Source: Pseudomonadales bacterium (GTDB lineage: Bacteria > Pseudomonadota > Gammaproteobacteria > Pseudomonadales > Azotimanducaceae). Taken from it: a stretch of 47,439 bases of DNA. The DNA lies in the NCBI GenBank assembly GCA_023300545.1, contig JALZVT010000045.1:1-47439 (forward strand). Direction: 5' to 3'. Under the pieces are notes generated by a model. That model saw only the letters and a program-made list of their open reading frames with translations, did not search any database and was not told the DNA's origin. Every line of letters begins with the position of its first letter. Position 1 is the stretch's first letter. Position numbers and translations under genes: made by a program. Below, piece after piece: positions 7,957 to 15,363 of the stretch.

Positions 7957-8802
7957 TTACGCGTGGGTCGAGACAAGGGAGCCGGTCGCGTTGGGGAAAC
8001 ACAGTGTGACAAACTCAATGCCAAACTCGTGTTGGTTGGCGTCACAGGCAGCCACGTGGGCTACTCGCCCCAGAGCGTGACAGAACGGACTAGTGATCTG
8101 AATCAGCTGATTGCTGATCAGATCGTCGACGGCGCTAAATTTGAGACCGCGTAGCGAGAGATCACTGGTGTTGGCGCGCTGCATCGATGTGCCAGGCAAG
8201 CTTCTATATTCGATGTGTCGTTCTATCTCTAATCGTTCTAGAGCTCTCCGTTGGCCAATGAGCAGCTCGCGTTCATCTGCCGGTGCTAGCGGACTACTGC
8301 AGCCGACGCAGGCCGCCGATCGAGGTGGGTACGTATGAAACGAATGCGGCGTGCTGCAAAACAGGCATTGTGTGGCAGATTTGGTATCCACTTTTTGCCA
8401 CATCACGCGTTGTGGCGGCGTCGCCGGTGCCTGTTGTGCGGGTGCCCGTTGGGGCTGTGGTTTTGTCGCCGTACGCTTGCGAACTTTGTCGTATCTAGCG
8501 CGTAGCACAGGGTCGCCCAGCGTGTCATAAGCTTTGTTCAGAAGGCTTGCAACAGCAGTATCGCCGCCAAGATCGGGGTGCATTTTCAGTTTCTGCATCA
8601 GCGTTCGATAGCTTGCCTTAATCAAGGCAGGCGGTGCATCAGGCTGAAGATGTAACAGTTCGTAGTAGTCAGTGCTATTCGACACGCGCAGGCCATCGAT
8701 TTTATCCGAGGCCTCATTAAAGGCAAAACCTTCCGCCGAATCTGAGACCTGCGCGACACACTGAGGATCTGATGTTAAAGGCTGGTAAATTTGTGCCGAC
8801 AT
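7957..8802 (-). CDS. J-domain protein fused to a zinc-binding segment and a PilZ-like domain
   Basis: From ATG 8802 the protein has 281 residues; a TTG at 8844 could add 14. Residues about 45-105 are a J domain with DYYELLHLQPDA, the HPD triad (75-77) and the helix LLNKAYDTLGDPVLRARYD, so it should stimulate an Hsp70 (DnaK) ATPase. A Pro/Gln linker follows. Two CxxC pairs (C146/C149 and C165/C168) suggest a zinc knuckle. Residues about 195-270 look like PilZ: DLSLRG (214-219) fits DxSxxG and HEFGIEFV fits the closing strand, with Arg residues just upstream. PilZ domains usually bind c-di-GMP. The upstream start is 41 bp from the divergent 473-residue unknown gene. The PilZ call is by motif only. 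Confidence 0.75.
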   Translation of the reverse strand: MSAQIYQPLTSDPQCVAQVSDSAEGFAFNEASDKIDGLRVSNSTDYYELLHLQPDAPPALIKASYRTLMQKLKMHPDLGGDTAVASLLNKAYDTLGDPVLRARYDKVRKRTATKPQPQRAPAQQAPATPPQRVMWQKVDTKSATQCLFCSTPHSFHTYPPRSAACVGCSSPLAPADERELLIGQRRALERLEIERHIEYRSLPGTSMQRANTSDLSLRGLKFSAVDDLISNQLIQITSPFCHALGRVAHVAACDANQHEFGIEFVTLCFPNATGSLVSTHA

Positions 8803-8843
8803 GCATTCTTGTTCGACTGGACTGTTAGTAGAGAGAATGCGCA

Positions 8844-10265
8844 ATGGAATACAGCCTCATTAGAGATAAGGCCTTGAAGGTAAATTTGCAACCGGATTGC
8901 TATGGCAGCTTTGCAGAAATAGGCGCAGGTCAAGAGGTGGTCCGATGGTTTTTTCAGGCCGGAGGCGCAGCGGGTACGGTTTCAAAGAGCATTTCGGCTT
9001 ATGACATGAAGGTGAGCGATTCGCTCTACGGCGAATGCAGTCGGTACGTGTGTAAGGAGCGACTGCTGTCGATGCTCGATACCGAGCAATCACAAAACGA
9101 ACGGATACTGAGTGAGCAACGCGGTGAAAGCAGCTGCTTCTTCACATTTGCCGACACGGTATCGGCTATTAACTATCAAAAAACTAACGATTGTCACGGT
9201 TGGATGGGCGTTCGTTTTCAGGCCGAGCCTGGCGCTGAAAATTCTACCGTTGCGATACACGTACGTATGCTCGATCGTGAAAACAGCGATCAGCAAGAAG
9301 CGTTGGGCGTTGTTGGGGTGAATCTGGTCTACGGCGTGTTCTTTCTGCGGGACAACCCAGCAAAGCTGGTTGAATCTCTTCTAGACGGGCTGAGCACCAA
9401 CCGGGTTGAGATTGACGTGATTGAGTTTTCAGGGGAGACGTTTAAAGACGTCGATAACCGAATCATGAGCTTGCAGTTGGTTCGTCTGGGTCTTACGGGT
9501 GTCGCCATGTTTGATTCAACGGGCGCTGTTCTGCAGCCTTCAGAAGCGCTTCGCAAGCGACCGTTACTTATCGAGCGCGGCCGATTTCGGCCGTTCACCA
9601 ATGTAAATCTCGATATGCTATCAGCGGGTTTGCGTGAGTTCGAAACCATAGCCGACGTGGTTCCTGACGAAACCTTGCCGATCATGGAAATAACCATGAG
9701 TAATCTGGAGCAGTCTTCCGAAGGTGAAGTGTGTTTGGAAGATTTCATTAGCCGCGCTGAGGTACTGGCGACGACGGGCTACACCGTGATGATCTCGAAT
9801 TTCTTCGAATATTATCGATTAGCAAGCTATTTGTTTCGTCTAACTAATCGACCGGTTGGGATTGCGCTGGGTATCGGTGCGCTAAAGAACCTGTTTGATG
9901 AACGCTATTACGAAGAGCTGGATGGCGGCATTCTGGAGAGCTTCGGGCGTTTGTTCAAAGAACAACTCAAGCTGATGGTGTATCCCATGCTCGATCAAGA
10001 CAGCGGCGACATTCTCACATCACACAACCTTGAGGTGCACCCTGATCTTGTCCAGTTGTTGGAATTCCTAAAGGCGCGCAAATCGATCATGCCGATCGAA
10101 GACATTACGCATGCCTATCTGCGCATTCACTCCGAAGATGTCTTGCGACGTATTGCTTCGGGAGATCGGAACTGGATATCGATGGTGCCGGAATCGGTTG
10201 CCGAGGCAATCCAGAGCAGAGGTTTGTTTGGGTTCAGTGGCTTTGGAGAGTCCAACGTAGCCTGA
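8844..10265 (+). CDS. Conserved protein of unknown function
   Basis: A 473-residue soluble protein without signal peptide or membrane segments. I recognise the N-terminal signature GAGQEVVRWFFQAGGAAGTV followed by SKSISAYDMKVSDSLYG from widespread bacterial proteins that databases label inconsistently (I recall labels such as nicotinate-nucleotide adenylyltransferase or TonB-dependent receptor, neither of which the sequence supports). No nucleotide-binding loop, catalytic triad or cofactor motif is obvious. Start ATG follows GAGAGA. It shares a 41-bp divergent upstream region with the J-domain/PilZ gene and precedes the motAB genes by about 200 bp, but there is no evidence of a flagellar role. 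Confidence 0.75.
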   Translation: MEYSLIRDKALKVNLQPDCYGSFAEIGAGQEVVRWFFQAGGAAGTVSKSISAYDMKVSDSLYGECSRYVCKERLLSMLDTEQSQNERILSEQRGESSCFFTFADTVSAINYQKTNDCHGWMGVRFQAEPGAENSTVAIHVRMLDRENSDQQEALGVVGVNLVYGVFFLRDNPAKLVESLLDGLSTNRVEIDVIEFSGETFKDVDNRIMSLQLVRLGLTGVAMFDSTGAVLQPSEALRKRPLLIERGRFRPFTNVNLDMLSAGLREFETIADVVPDETLPIMEITMSNLEQSSEGEVCLEDFISRAEVLATTGYTVMISNFFEYYRLASYLFRLTNRPVGIALGIGALKNLFDERYYEELDGGILESFGRLFKEQLKLMVYPMLDQDSGDILTSHNLEVHPDLVQLLEFLKARKSIMPIEDITHAYLRIHSEDVLRRIASGDRNWISMVPESVAEAIQSRGLFGFSGFGESNVA

Positions 10266-10310
10266 TTGGGGCTTTCTTTGTGAAGTGCGTCACAACGTGA
10301 AATTTGTCGT

Positions 10311-10337
10311 TCAAGTTCGCTGGTTGGCTGCCGAATA
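10311..10337 (+). promoter_or_regulatory. Weak sigma-28-like promoter upstream of motA
   Basis: TCAA (10311-10314), a 15-nt spacer and GCCGAATA (10330-10337) resemble the FliA consensus TAAA-N15-GCCGATAA with three mismatches. Motor genes are usually FliA-dependent and the spacing is exact, but the site lies about 130 bp upstream of motA and is imperfect. Confidence 0.35.
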
Positions 10338-10465
10338 TCTGGCCGAGAGCAATCGTCTCTCCGCCTAGTAAGGTCTGTGACACAGAATCGTCAGGCTCGA
10401 GAACGTACTTGATAGGTCATCAGAAGAGAATTTGATGCCCGTTTTAATCTTAGGGATTGTTGTTT

Positions 10466-11236
10466 GTGGATATAGCCACGCTTATCGGACTGCTTGGCGC
10501 CGTTGCCGTTGTGTTGGTGACGGTGTTAATGGGTGGCGAGCCCTTGGTGTTTATCAATGCACCTTCGTTGACCATTGTTGTTGCCGGAACCGTTATGGTG
10601 GTTCTGATGAAGTTCAGCTTGAGTCAGTTTCTGAGCGCAGCCAAAGTGGCTGGAAAGTCGTTCACTTCTACTCAGGAGGAGCCTGAGGAGTTGATCGAAA
10701 AATCAGTTGAGCTCGCGCAGGCGGCTCGAAAAGATGGAATTCTGTCGCTGGAAGAAGCTGAGATAACCAACACGTTCATGAAGCAAGGTCTTGATTTGAT
10801 CATTGATGGCCACGATCAGGAAGTGGTTAAGGCTATTTTATCTAAAGACATGACAATGGCGGTGCAGCGACACCTTCAGGGACAAAAGATATTTAAGGCG
10901 ATTGGTGATGTTGCGCCTGCGATGGGCATGATTGGTACCTTGATTGGCTTGGTGCAGATGCTCTCAACTTTGGATGACCCCTCGCAGATTGCGCCAGCGA
11001 TGGCTGTTGCGTTGCTGACCACACTATACGGCGCGGTGTTGTCCAATATGGTGGCGCTGCCTATTGCCGACAAATTGGAGCTGCGTAGCGCAGAGGAAAA
11101 GCGCAACAAATCACTAATAATCGATGCTATTGGCGGCATACAAGACAGCCAGAACCCTCGGGTGATAGAAAGCCTGCTACTCAACTATTTACCACAATCC
11201 AAGCGGGTCTCTGGCGAAGACAAGGCTAACGCATGA
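10466..11236 (+). CDS. motA: Flagellar stator protein MotA/PomA
   Basis: The 256-residue product is the four-helix stator subunit that couples ion flow through MotB to torque on FliG. Membrane segments are visible at about 2-24, 31-50, 145-170 and 178-200. The conserved proline motif GDVAPAMGMIGTLIGLV is present (Pro at about 151), as is the charged cytoplasmic loop between helices 2 and 3. The opening MDIATLIGLLGA resembles PomA of sodium-driven polar motors. I chose GTG at 10466 because AGGGA lies nine bases upstream; the in-frame TTG at 10457 would sit on top of that site. motB follows 51 bp later. Confidence 0.93.
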   Translation: MDIATLIGLLGAVAVVLVTVLMGGEPLVFINAPSLTIVVAGTVMVVLMKFSLSQFLSAAKVAGKSFTSTQEEPEELIEKSVELAQAARKDGILSLEEAEITNTFMKQGLDLIIDGHDQEVVKAILSKDMTMAVQRHLQGQKIFKAIGDVAPAMGMIGTLIGLVQMLSTLDDPSQIAPAMAVALLTTLYGAVLSNMVALPIADKLELRSAEEKRNKSLIIDAIGGIQDSQNPRVIESLLLNYLPQSKRVSGEDKANA

Positions 11237-11287
11237 CCTTAGTCTTTAGCGAGCGTAAGAGCGTGCATAAACAGATGGGCTATTGTT

Positions 11288-12148
11288 GTGTCTGATGAAG
11301 AAGATGCGCCACCCGCAGAAGCCGGTGCACCGATGTGGATGGTTACCTTTGCTGACCTGTCTACGTTGTTGCTGTGTTTCTTTGTACTGCTCCTGTCGTT
11401 CTCGGAAATGGACGTAGCGAAGTTTAAGCAGCTGGCAGGATCAATGCGCGAGGCGTTCGGAGTGCAGGCGGATATCAAAGCCAAGCAAATTCCAAAAGGT
11501 ACCAGCATCGTTGCTCGTGAGTTCAGCCCCGGCGAGCCGAAGCCAACCGCGCTCAACCAGGTTAGGCAATTCACCATCGATTCGAATAAGAACACACTGA
11601 AATTTACGGATCCCGACGAATCGAAGACGCTGCAGGAAAATCTCGACCGACAAGTGCTGGCAGAGGCTGAAGCGAATCGAATTGCAGAAGGTCTTGGGAA
11701 GGAGATCGAAGAAGGTAAGGTGATTGTGCGCTCGGTCGGAGCCGTTACCGTGATTCACATTCTAGAACGAGGCTCATTTGAACTTGGCGGGGCTGAAATT
11801 CAGCCTGGGTTTAAACCGGTGCTACGCAAGATTCATGATCTTATGATTGAGACGGAGGGCATTATTCGCGTGGCGGGGCATACTGACAATCTGCCAATAT
11901 CAACCTCTCGCTTTCGATCCAATTGGTCGTTGTCGTCGGGGCGCGCTGTTTCTGTCGCTCACGAGTTTATGCGTCGCGGTGTGATTGATGCAGAGCGGTT
12001 TGTGGTAGCGGGTCACGCGGATACCATGCCAATTGGCGACAACTCGACGTCCGAAGGACGTTCTCTGAACCGGCGAGTGGATGTGTCGATCTTTCAAGGC
12101 GGGAGCTATTTTTCCCCGTCAGGCGGAGAGACGATGTCTGTCGAGTAA
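11288..12148 (+). CDS. motB: Flagellar stator protein MotB/PomB
   Basis: The 286-residue protein has one N-terminal membrane helix (about 17-40) carrying the ion-binding aspartate, D23 in MVTFADLSTLLLCFFVLL, the position matching D24 of PomB and D32 of E. coli MotB. A plug/linker region leads to a C-terminal OmpA-like peptidoglycan-binding domain (about 155-275) with VAGHTDNLPIS, NWSLSSGRA and GRSLNRRVDV. It anchors the stator to the wall. The start is GTG at 11288. Its 3' end overlaps the opposing DUF2802 gene by 43 bp. Confidence 0.93.
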   Translation: MSDEEDAPPAEAGAPMWMVTFADLSTLLLCFFVLLLSFSEMDVAKFKQLAGSMREAFGVQADIKAKQIPKGTSIVAREFSPGEPKPTALNQVRQFTIDSNKNTLKFTDPDESKTLQENLDRQVLAEAEANRIAEGLGKEIEEGKVIVRSVGAVTVIHILERGSFELGGAEIQPGFKPVLRKIHDLMIETEGIIRVAGHTDNLPISTSRFRSNWSLSSGRAVSVAHEFMRRGVIDAERFVVAGHADTMPIGDNSTSEGRSLNRRVDVSIFQGGSYFSPSGGETMSVE

Positions 12149-12528
12149 TTGGTGCGCAGTTGTATCATCAGATGGGCCTCACGCTCAGTCAGGCCACTTT
12201 GGCTAGCGAGACGCTCAACATCTATAATGCCGGTTTCTTCGATGAGCGAACTAGCGTTCTCCACCGAGCTTAAGCCATGAATCAATGATCTGACTTCCAG
12301 GTCTCTCTGTTGTAGCTTGCTCAAAAGATGGTCGATATGGCTCAGCCGGCTGTCTGCCGAGAGTTGAGAATCGCCATGGGTTACGATCATGCGTTGTAGA
12401 GCATAGGCATCGATAATGAGCCGGTTAAGCTTTTGGTAGAGCTGTACAACCAGTATCAAACCGCCAATTAGCCCAATGCAAAGACAAATTCCCGCGATCA
12501 TCGTCAGTGTTAGCGTTAAGGTGTTCAT
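12106..12528 (-). CDS. DUF2802 family membrane-anchored protein of flagellar loci
   Basis: A 140-residue protein with an N-terminal membrane helix (about 6-28), a helical coiled segment and a C-terminal motif IDVERLASQSGLTEREAHLMIQL typical of DUF2802. Such proteins occur at the ends of polar flagellar/chemotaxis operons in gammaproteobacteria; in some species they help organise polar chemoreceptor machinery (recalled, not derived here). It is the last gene of the long minus-strand run, 41 bp after fliA, and its end overlaps motB on the other strand by 43 bp. No che genes stand between it and fliA, as they do in Pseudomonas. Confidence 0.75.
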   Translation of the reverse strand: MNTLTLTLTMIAGICLCIGLIGGLILVVQLYQKLNRLIIDAYALQRMIVTHGDSQLSADSRLSHIDHLLSKLQQRDLEVRSLIHGLSSVENASSLIEETGIIDVERLASQSGLTEREAHLMIQLRTNYSTDIVSPPDGEK

Positions 12529-12569
12529 GGGTTGCGTTCTCAGAATACTTTTGTGATGTGCGCGACGGG

Positions 12570-13292
12570 TTAGTCTGGCTCAAATAGTTGGTCGCGCAGC
12601 CGCGATAATACCTGACCGTGAATCTGGCAAGCTCTCGATTCCGATACGCCCAACACTTCGCCAATTTCTTTTAGGTTAAATTCATCTTCGTAATACAGCG
12701 ACATAAGTAGTTGCTCTCTCTCAGTAAGCCCTTTCAGACCATCAACAAGCCGCAGGCGTTTTGAGCTATCTTCTATAGCTGTATGGGGTTGCGACGCCGC
12801 TGAGGAAACAACGGGTGGCGTGTCATCTTCGCCTTGTAAAGGGGTGTCAAGGCTGAGTACCTTGCAAGCTTGTTGGTCGCGAACGGTCTTTCTATACTCT
12901 TCTAACGAAATATCTAGTGCGGCACAAATTTCTGTATCAGAGACGACTGAGTTGCTCTTGTTTTCTAGCTTGCCTACTACTGCCGCAATTTCGCGAGCCT
13001 TGCGATGGACAGAACGGGGCGTCCAGTCCGATTTTCTGACCTCGTCCAAAATGGCGCCGCGAATTCTGATTCCCGCGTAAGTCTCGAAATTTGCTCCTTT
13101 GTCCGATTCGTAGTTTCGTCCAGCCATTAACAAGCCAAGCATTCCGGCCTGAATCAAATCTTCCACATCCACGTGCGACGGCAGTCTGCCCAGCAAGTGA
13201 TAGGCAATACGTTTCACAAGGTTGGTGTGCTGTGCGACGAGTTGCTCTTGCAAGTCCCCACTTACTGCTGCTGTAGAGGACTTAAGGTTCAT
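12570..13292 (-). CDS. fliA: Flagellar sigma-28 factor FliA
   Basis: The 240-residue protein is a group 3 sigma factor that directs RNA polymerase to late flagellar genes. Region 2 includes VDVEDLIQAGMLGL and FETYAGIRIRGAILDEVRK. Region 3 follows at about 95-150, and region 4 ends with LTEREQLLMSLYYEDEFNLK and the helix-turn-helix GEVLGVSESRACQIHGQVLS. Length is normal for FliA. It overlaps flhG by 4 bp (ATGA), so the two are probably co-translated. FlgM, encoded at 27003-27332, is its anti-sigma factor; likely FliA sites are seen before flgM and the flagellin gene. Confidence 0.96.
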   Translation of the reverse strand: MNLKSSTAAVSGDLQEQLVAQHTNLVKRIAYHLLGRLPSHVDVEDLIQAGMLGLLMAGRNYESDKGANFETYAGIRIRGAILDEVRKSDWTPRSVHRKAREIAAVVGKLENKSNSVVSDTEICAALDISLEEYRKTVRDQQACKVLSLDTPLQGEDDTPPVVSSAASQPHTAIEDSSKRLRLVDGLKGLTEREQLLMSLYYEDEFNLKEIGEVLGVSESRACQIHGQVLSRLRDQLFEPD

Positions 13293-14131
13293 GACAGTTC
13301 GAGCGCAGGGGATTGTGCTGGCAGTAACCGCTCGACAAAAAACTCGGTTTTACCGCTGGGGCGAGCGGGTCTGGGCCAATCTGCGGCAGAACATGCCAGG
13401 CGAGTAAATGCGGTTGCGGCCGGTGTTGAGGGGTAGCGTTGAACGACAGCCTCTTGGCATTGAATAGACTTCAACACCCGCTCGTCGAAAGGAATACCGC
13501 CTTCAAATCGCAAAGTAACGTCGAGGAATCGGTCGGCCACTCGCGCGATATTTTGAAACACGGCTACCGCCTGATCTGGCCGACGGGTCATGTTGGCTAC
13601 CACACGAAAATTCGATATTCCGTAGCTGTTGCTCAATACCTTAATGGTCGCATAGGCGTCCGTCATGGATGTAGGCTCGTCAACAACAACCAGAACTATC
13701 TCTTGTGCGGTGGACATCAGTTGCAGAGTGGCTGAGTCGATTCCAGGCGCGCAATCAATGATCAAATTGTCGAAGTGCTTTTTGAGGCCACTGAAACTGG
13801 CGATCAAGCCCATTTGTTCGGCTTTTCCGAGATCGGCCATTCTGCTTACGCCTGAGGCCGCTGGAACGAGATCAACACCCGCCGCAATAGGCGTTAACAC
13901 CTCTTCTATCGAGCAAATGCCATCTAGTAGATGCGAAAGATTGAATTTGGGTTGGATGCCTAGCAGCGTATCAATGTTCGCCAGTCCGAGATCGCCGTCA
14001 AGCAGCAGTGTGCGTTGACCAATTTTCGCCAGTGAGAGAGACAGATTGACGGCAACGTTGGTTTTACCAACGCCACCTTTTCCGCCACTAATGGCAATAA
14101 CACGTACTGGATGAGGTCTAGATGTATTCAT
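13289..14131 (-). CDS. flhG: Flagellar number regulator FlhG/FleN (MinD-like ATPase)
   Basis: The 280-residue protein is a MinD/ParA-type ATPase with the deviant Walker A KGGVGKT (18-24), the DGDLGLANIDTLLG segment and DCAPGIDSATL around the Walker B region. In polar flagellates FlhG/FleN limits flagellum number, opposing FlhF and restraining the FleQ/FlrA activator. The gene lies three bases after flhF and overlaps fliA by 4 bp. The presence of both FlhF and FlhG points to controlled placement and number, most likely a polar flagellum. The shortened FleQ-like activator in this window makes the FlhG target worth examining. Confidence 0.94.
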   Translation of the reverse strand: MNTSRPHPVRVIAISGGKGGVGKTNVAVNLSLSLAKIGQRTLLLDGDLGLANIDTLLGIQPKFNLSHLLDGICSIEEVLTPIAAGVDLVPAASGVSRMADLGKAEQMGLIASFSGLKKHFDNLIIDCAPGIDSATLQLMSTAQEIVLVVVDEPTSMTDAYATIKVLSNSYGISNFRVVANMTRRPDQAVAVFQNIARVADRFLDVTLRFEGGIPFDERVLKSIQCQEAVVQRYPSTPAATAFTRLACSAADWPRPARPSGKTEFFVERLLPAQSPALELS

Positions 14132-14134
14132 GGG

Positions 14135-15349
14135 TTACGCCCTCGCCAGAATAGGTTGAACTTGCGTTCTTTCAACGTTGGTGAGGTCAGGGGTTGGCTC
14201 GCGGAAGCGTTTCGCTAGTGACACGGCGCGGCTCGCTATCCCTGCTCGGTAGTCGTGAGTACTGCGTACGCCGCTGTTGAGTTCCTGTCCCTCGGTTACA
14301 TAGCCGATTTTCAGTTTCTCCCGCATCAGCAGCGAAAGTAGCTCGCCGAGGTTTGTGGTCTCGTCCAGCTTAGCGATAGCTACGCCCTCCAGATCCAAGT
14401 GTCTATATCGCTCAACGGTTTCCCGTTGAAAGCCCCCTTGTGCGTTGCCTGCTAGAGTCAGGATCGTCCGTATGCGATTCGCTGGATCTATAAGGCCTGC
14501 GATTGGTGTGTCAAAGTCAGGGTCTCTCGGGGAGCGCCCTGGTGTGTCTATTAGCACCAACCTCTTTGAGTCTAGTTGAGATAACGTATCTCGCAAATCG
14601 GCGGTACCACGGGCCTGCTGCACCGGAACACCCAAAATACCGCCGGCTCTCAAGAGCTGGTCTGGGGCGGCCATTGAGTGTGGGTCATAGCTAATGAGGC
14701 CCAATTCTTCGCTGCCGTGTTGCATTACAAAACGGGTCGCTAACTTGGCGATGGTGGTGGTTTTTCCAACACCCGTAGAGCCGACAAATGCGAAAATCCC
14801 GCCCGTGCTAACCACGTCTTCCGAGGCGAGGGGGATGCGCTTAGCGAATAGTGCCAATGCTTCACGCCAGGCATTGACAGGATCGTTGATGGCATCGAGA
14901 TCCTTGGCCAGCGACGCCACGATGTCGCCAGTGAGTCCAATACCGGTCAGGCTGCGCACAAGTGCTGCTTGCTCGGGCTTGTCCTGAGACAGATTGCTCC
15001 AGCTAAGCTGGGACATTTGAGATTGAACCAGCGTGCGCAGGGACCCAAACTCACGCCTCAGAGAGTGATACTCAGACGCGACGCTTTCTTCCACGGTATG
15101 GGTGGACTCAGGTCGGAACACAGGAGTATCGATATTCATAGGCAAGGACGCAGCGCGTGCCTCGCTTGGCGCTGCGCGCTTGGCTTTCATTTGGTGCAGC
15201 AAAGCTTCGTCGTAGTCTGTTGCTGCGACAACCTCTACGCCATTGTCTGTTTGCTGACTCGATAGGATGACAGCGTCCGGGCCTTGTTCGGCTCGGACTT
15301 GATCCAAAGCAGTGCGAATTGACGGGGCCGTAAATCGTTTAATTTTCAT
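14135..15349 (-). CDS. flhF: Flagellar placement GTPase FlhF
   Basis: The 404-residue protein is the SRP-like GTPase that sets the site of the flagellum. The N-terminal basic B region begins MKIKRFTAPSIRTALDQVRA; a variable linker runs to about 115. An N domain follows, then the G domain with Walker A GSTGVGKTTT (190-199), SYDPHSMAAPDQL, VLIDTPG near 262-268 and AIAKLDETTNLGELLSL. Length is typical. It lies 14 bp after flhA and three bases before flhG, consistent with one transcript. Confidence 0.95.
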   Translation of the reverse strand: MKIKRFTAPSIRTALDQVRAEQGPDAVILSSQQTDNGVEVVAATDYDEALLHQMKAKRAAPSEARAASLPMNIDTPVFRPESTHTVEESVASEYHSLRREFGSLRTLVQSQMSQLSWSNLSQDKPEQAALVRSLTGIGLTGDIVASLAKDLDAINDPVNAWREALALFAKRIPLASEDVVSTGGIFAFVGSTGVGKTTTIAKLATRFVMQHGSEELGLISYDPHSMAAPDQLLRAGGILGVPVQQARGTADLRDTLSQLDSKRLVLIDTPGRSPRDPDFDTPIAGLIDPANRIRTILTLAGNAQGGFQRETVERYRHLDLEGVAIAKLDETTNLGELLSLLMREKLKIGYVTEGQELNSGVRSTHDYRAGIASRAVSLAKRFREPTPDLTNVERTQVQPILARA

Positions 15350-15363
15350 AGTCTAAAGCTTCC

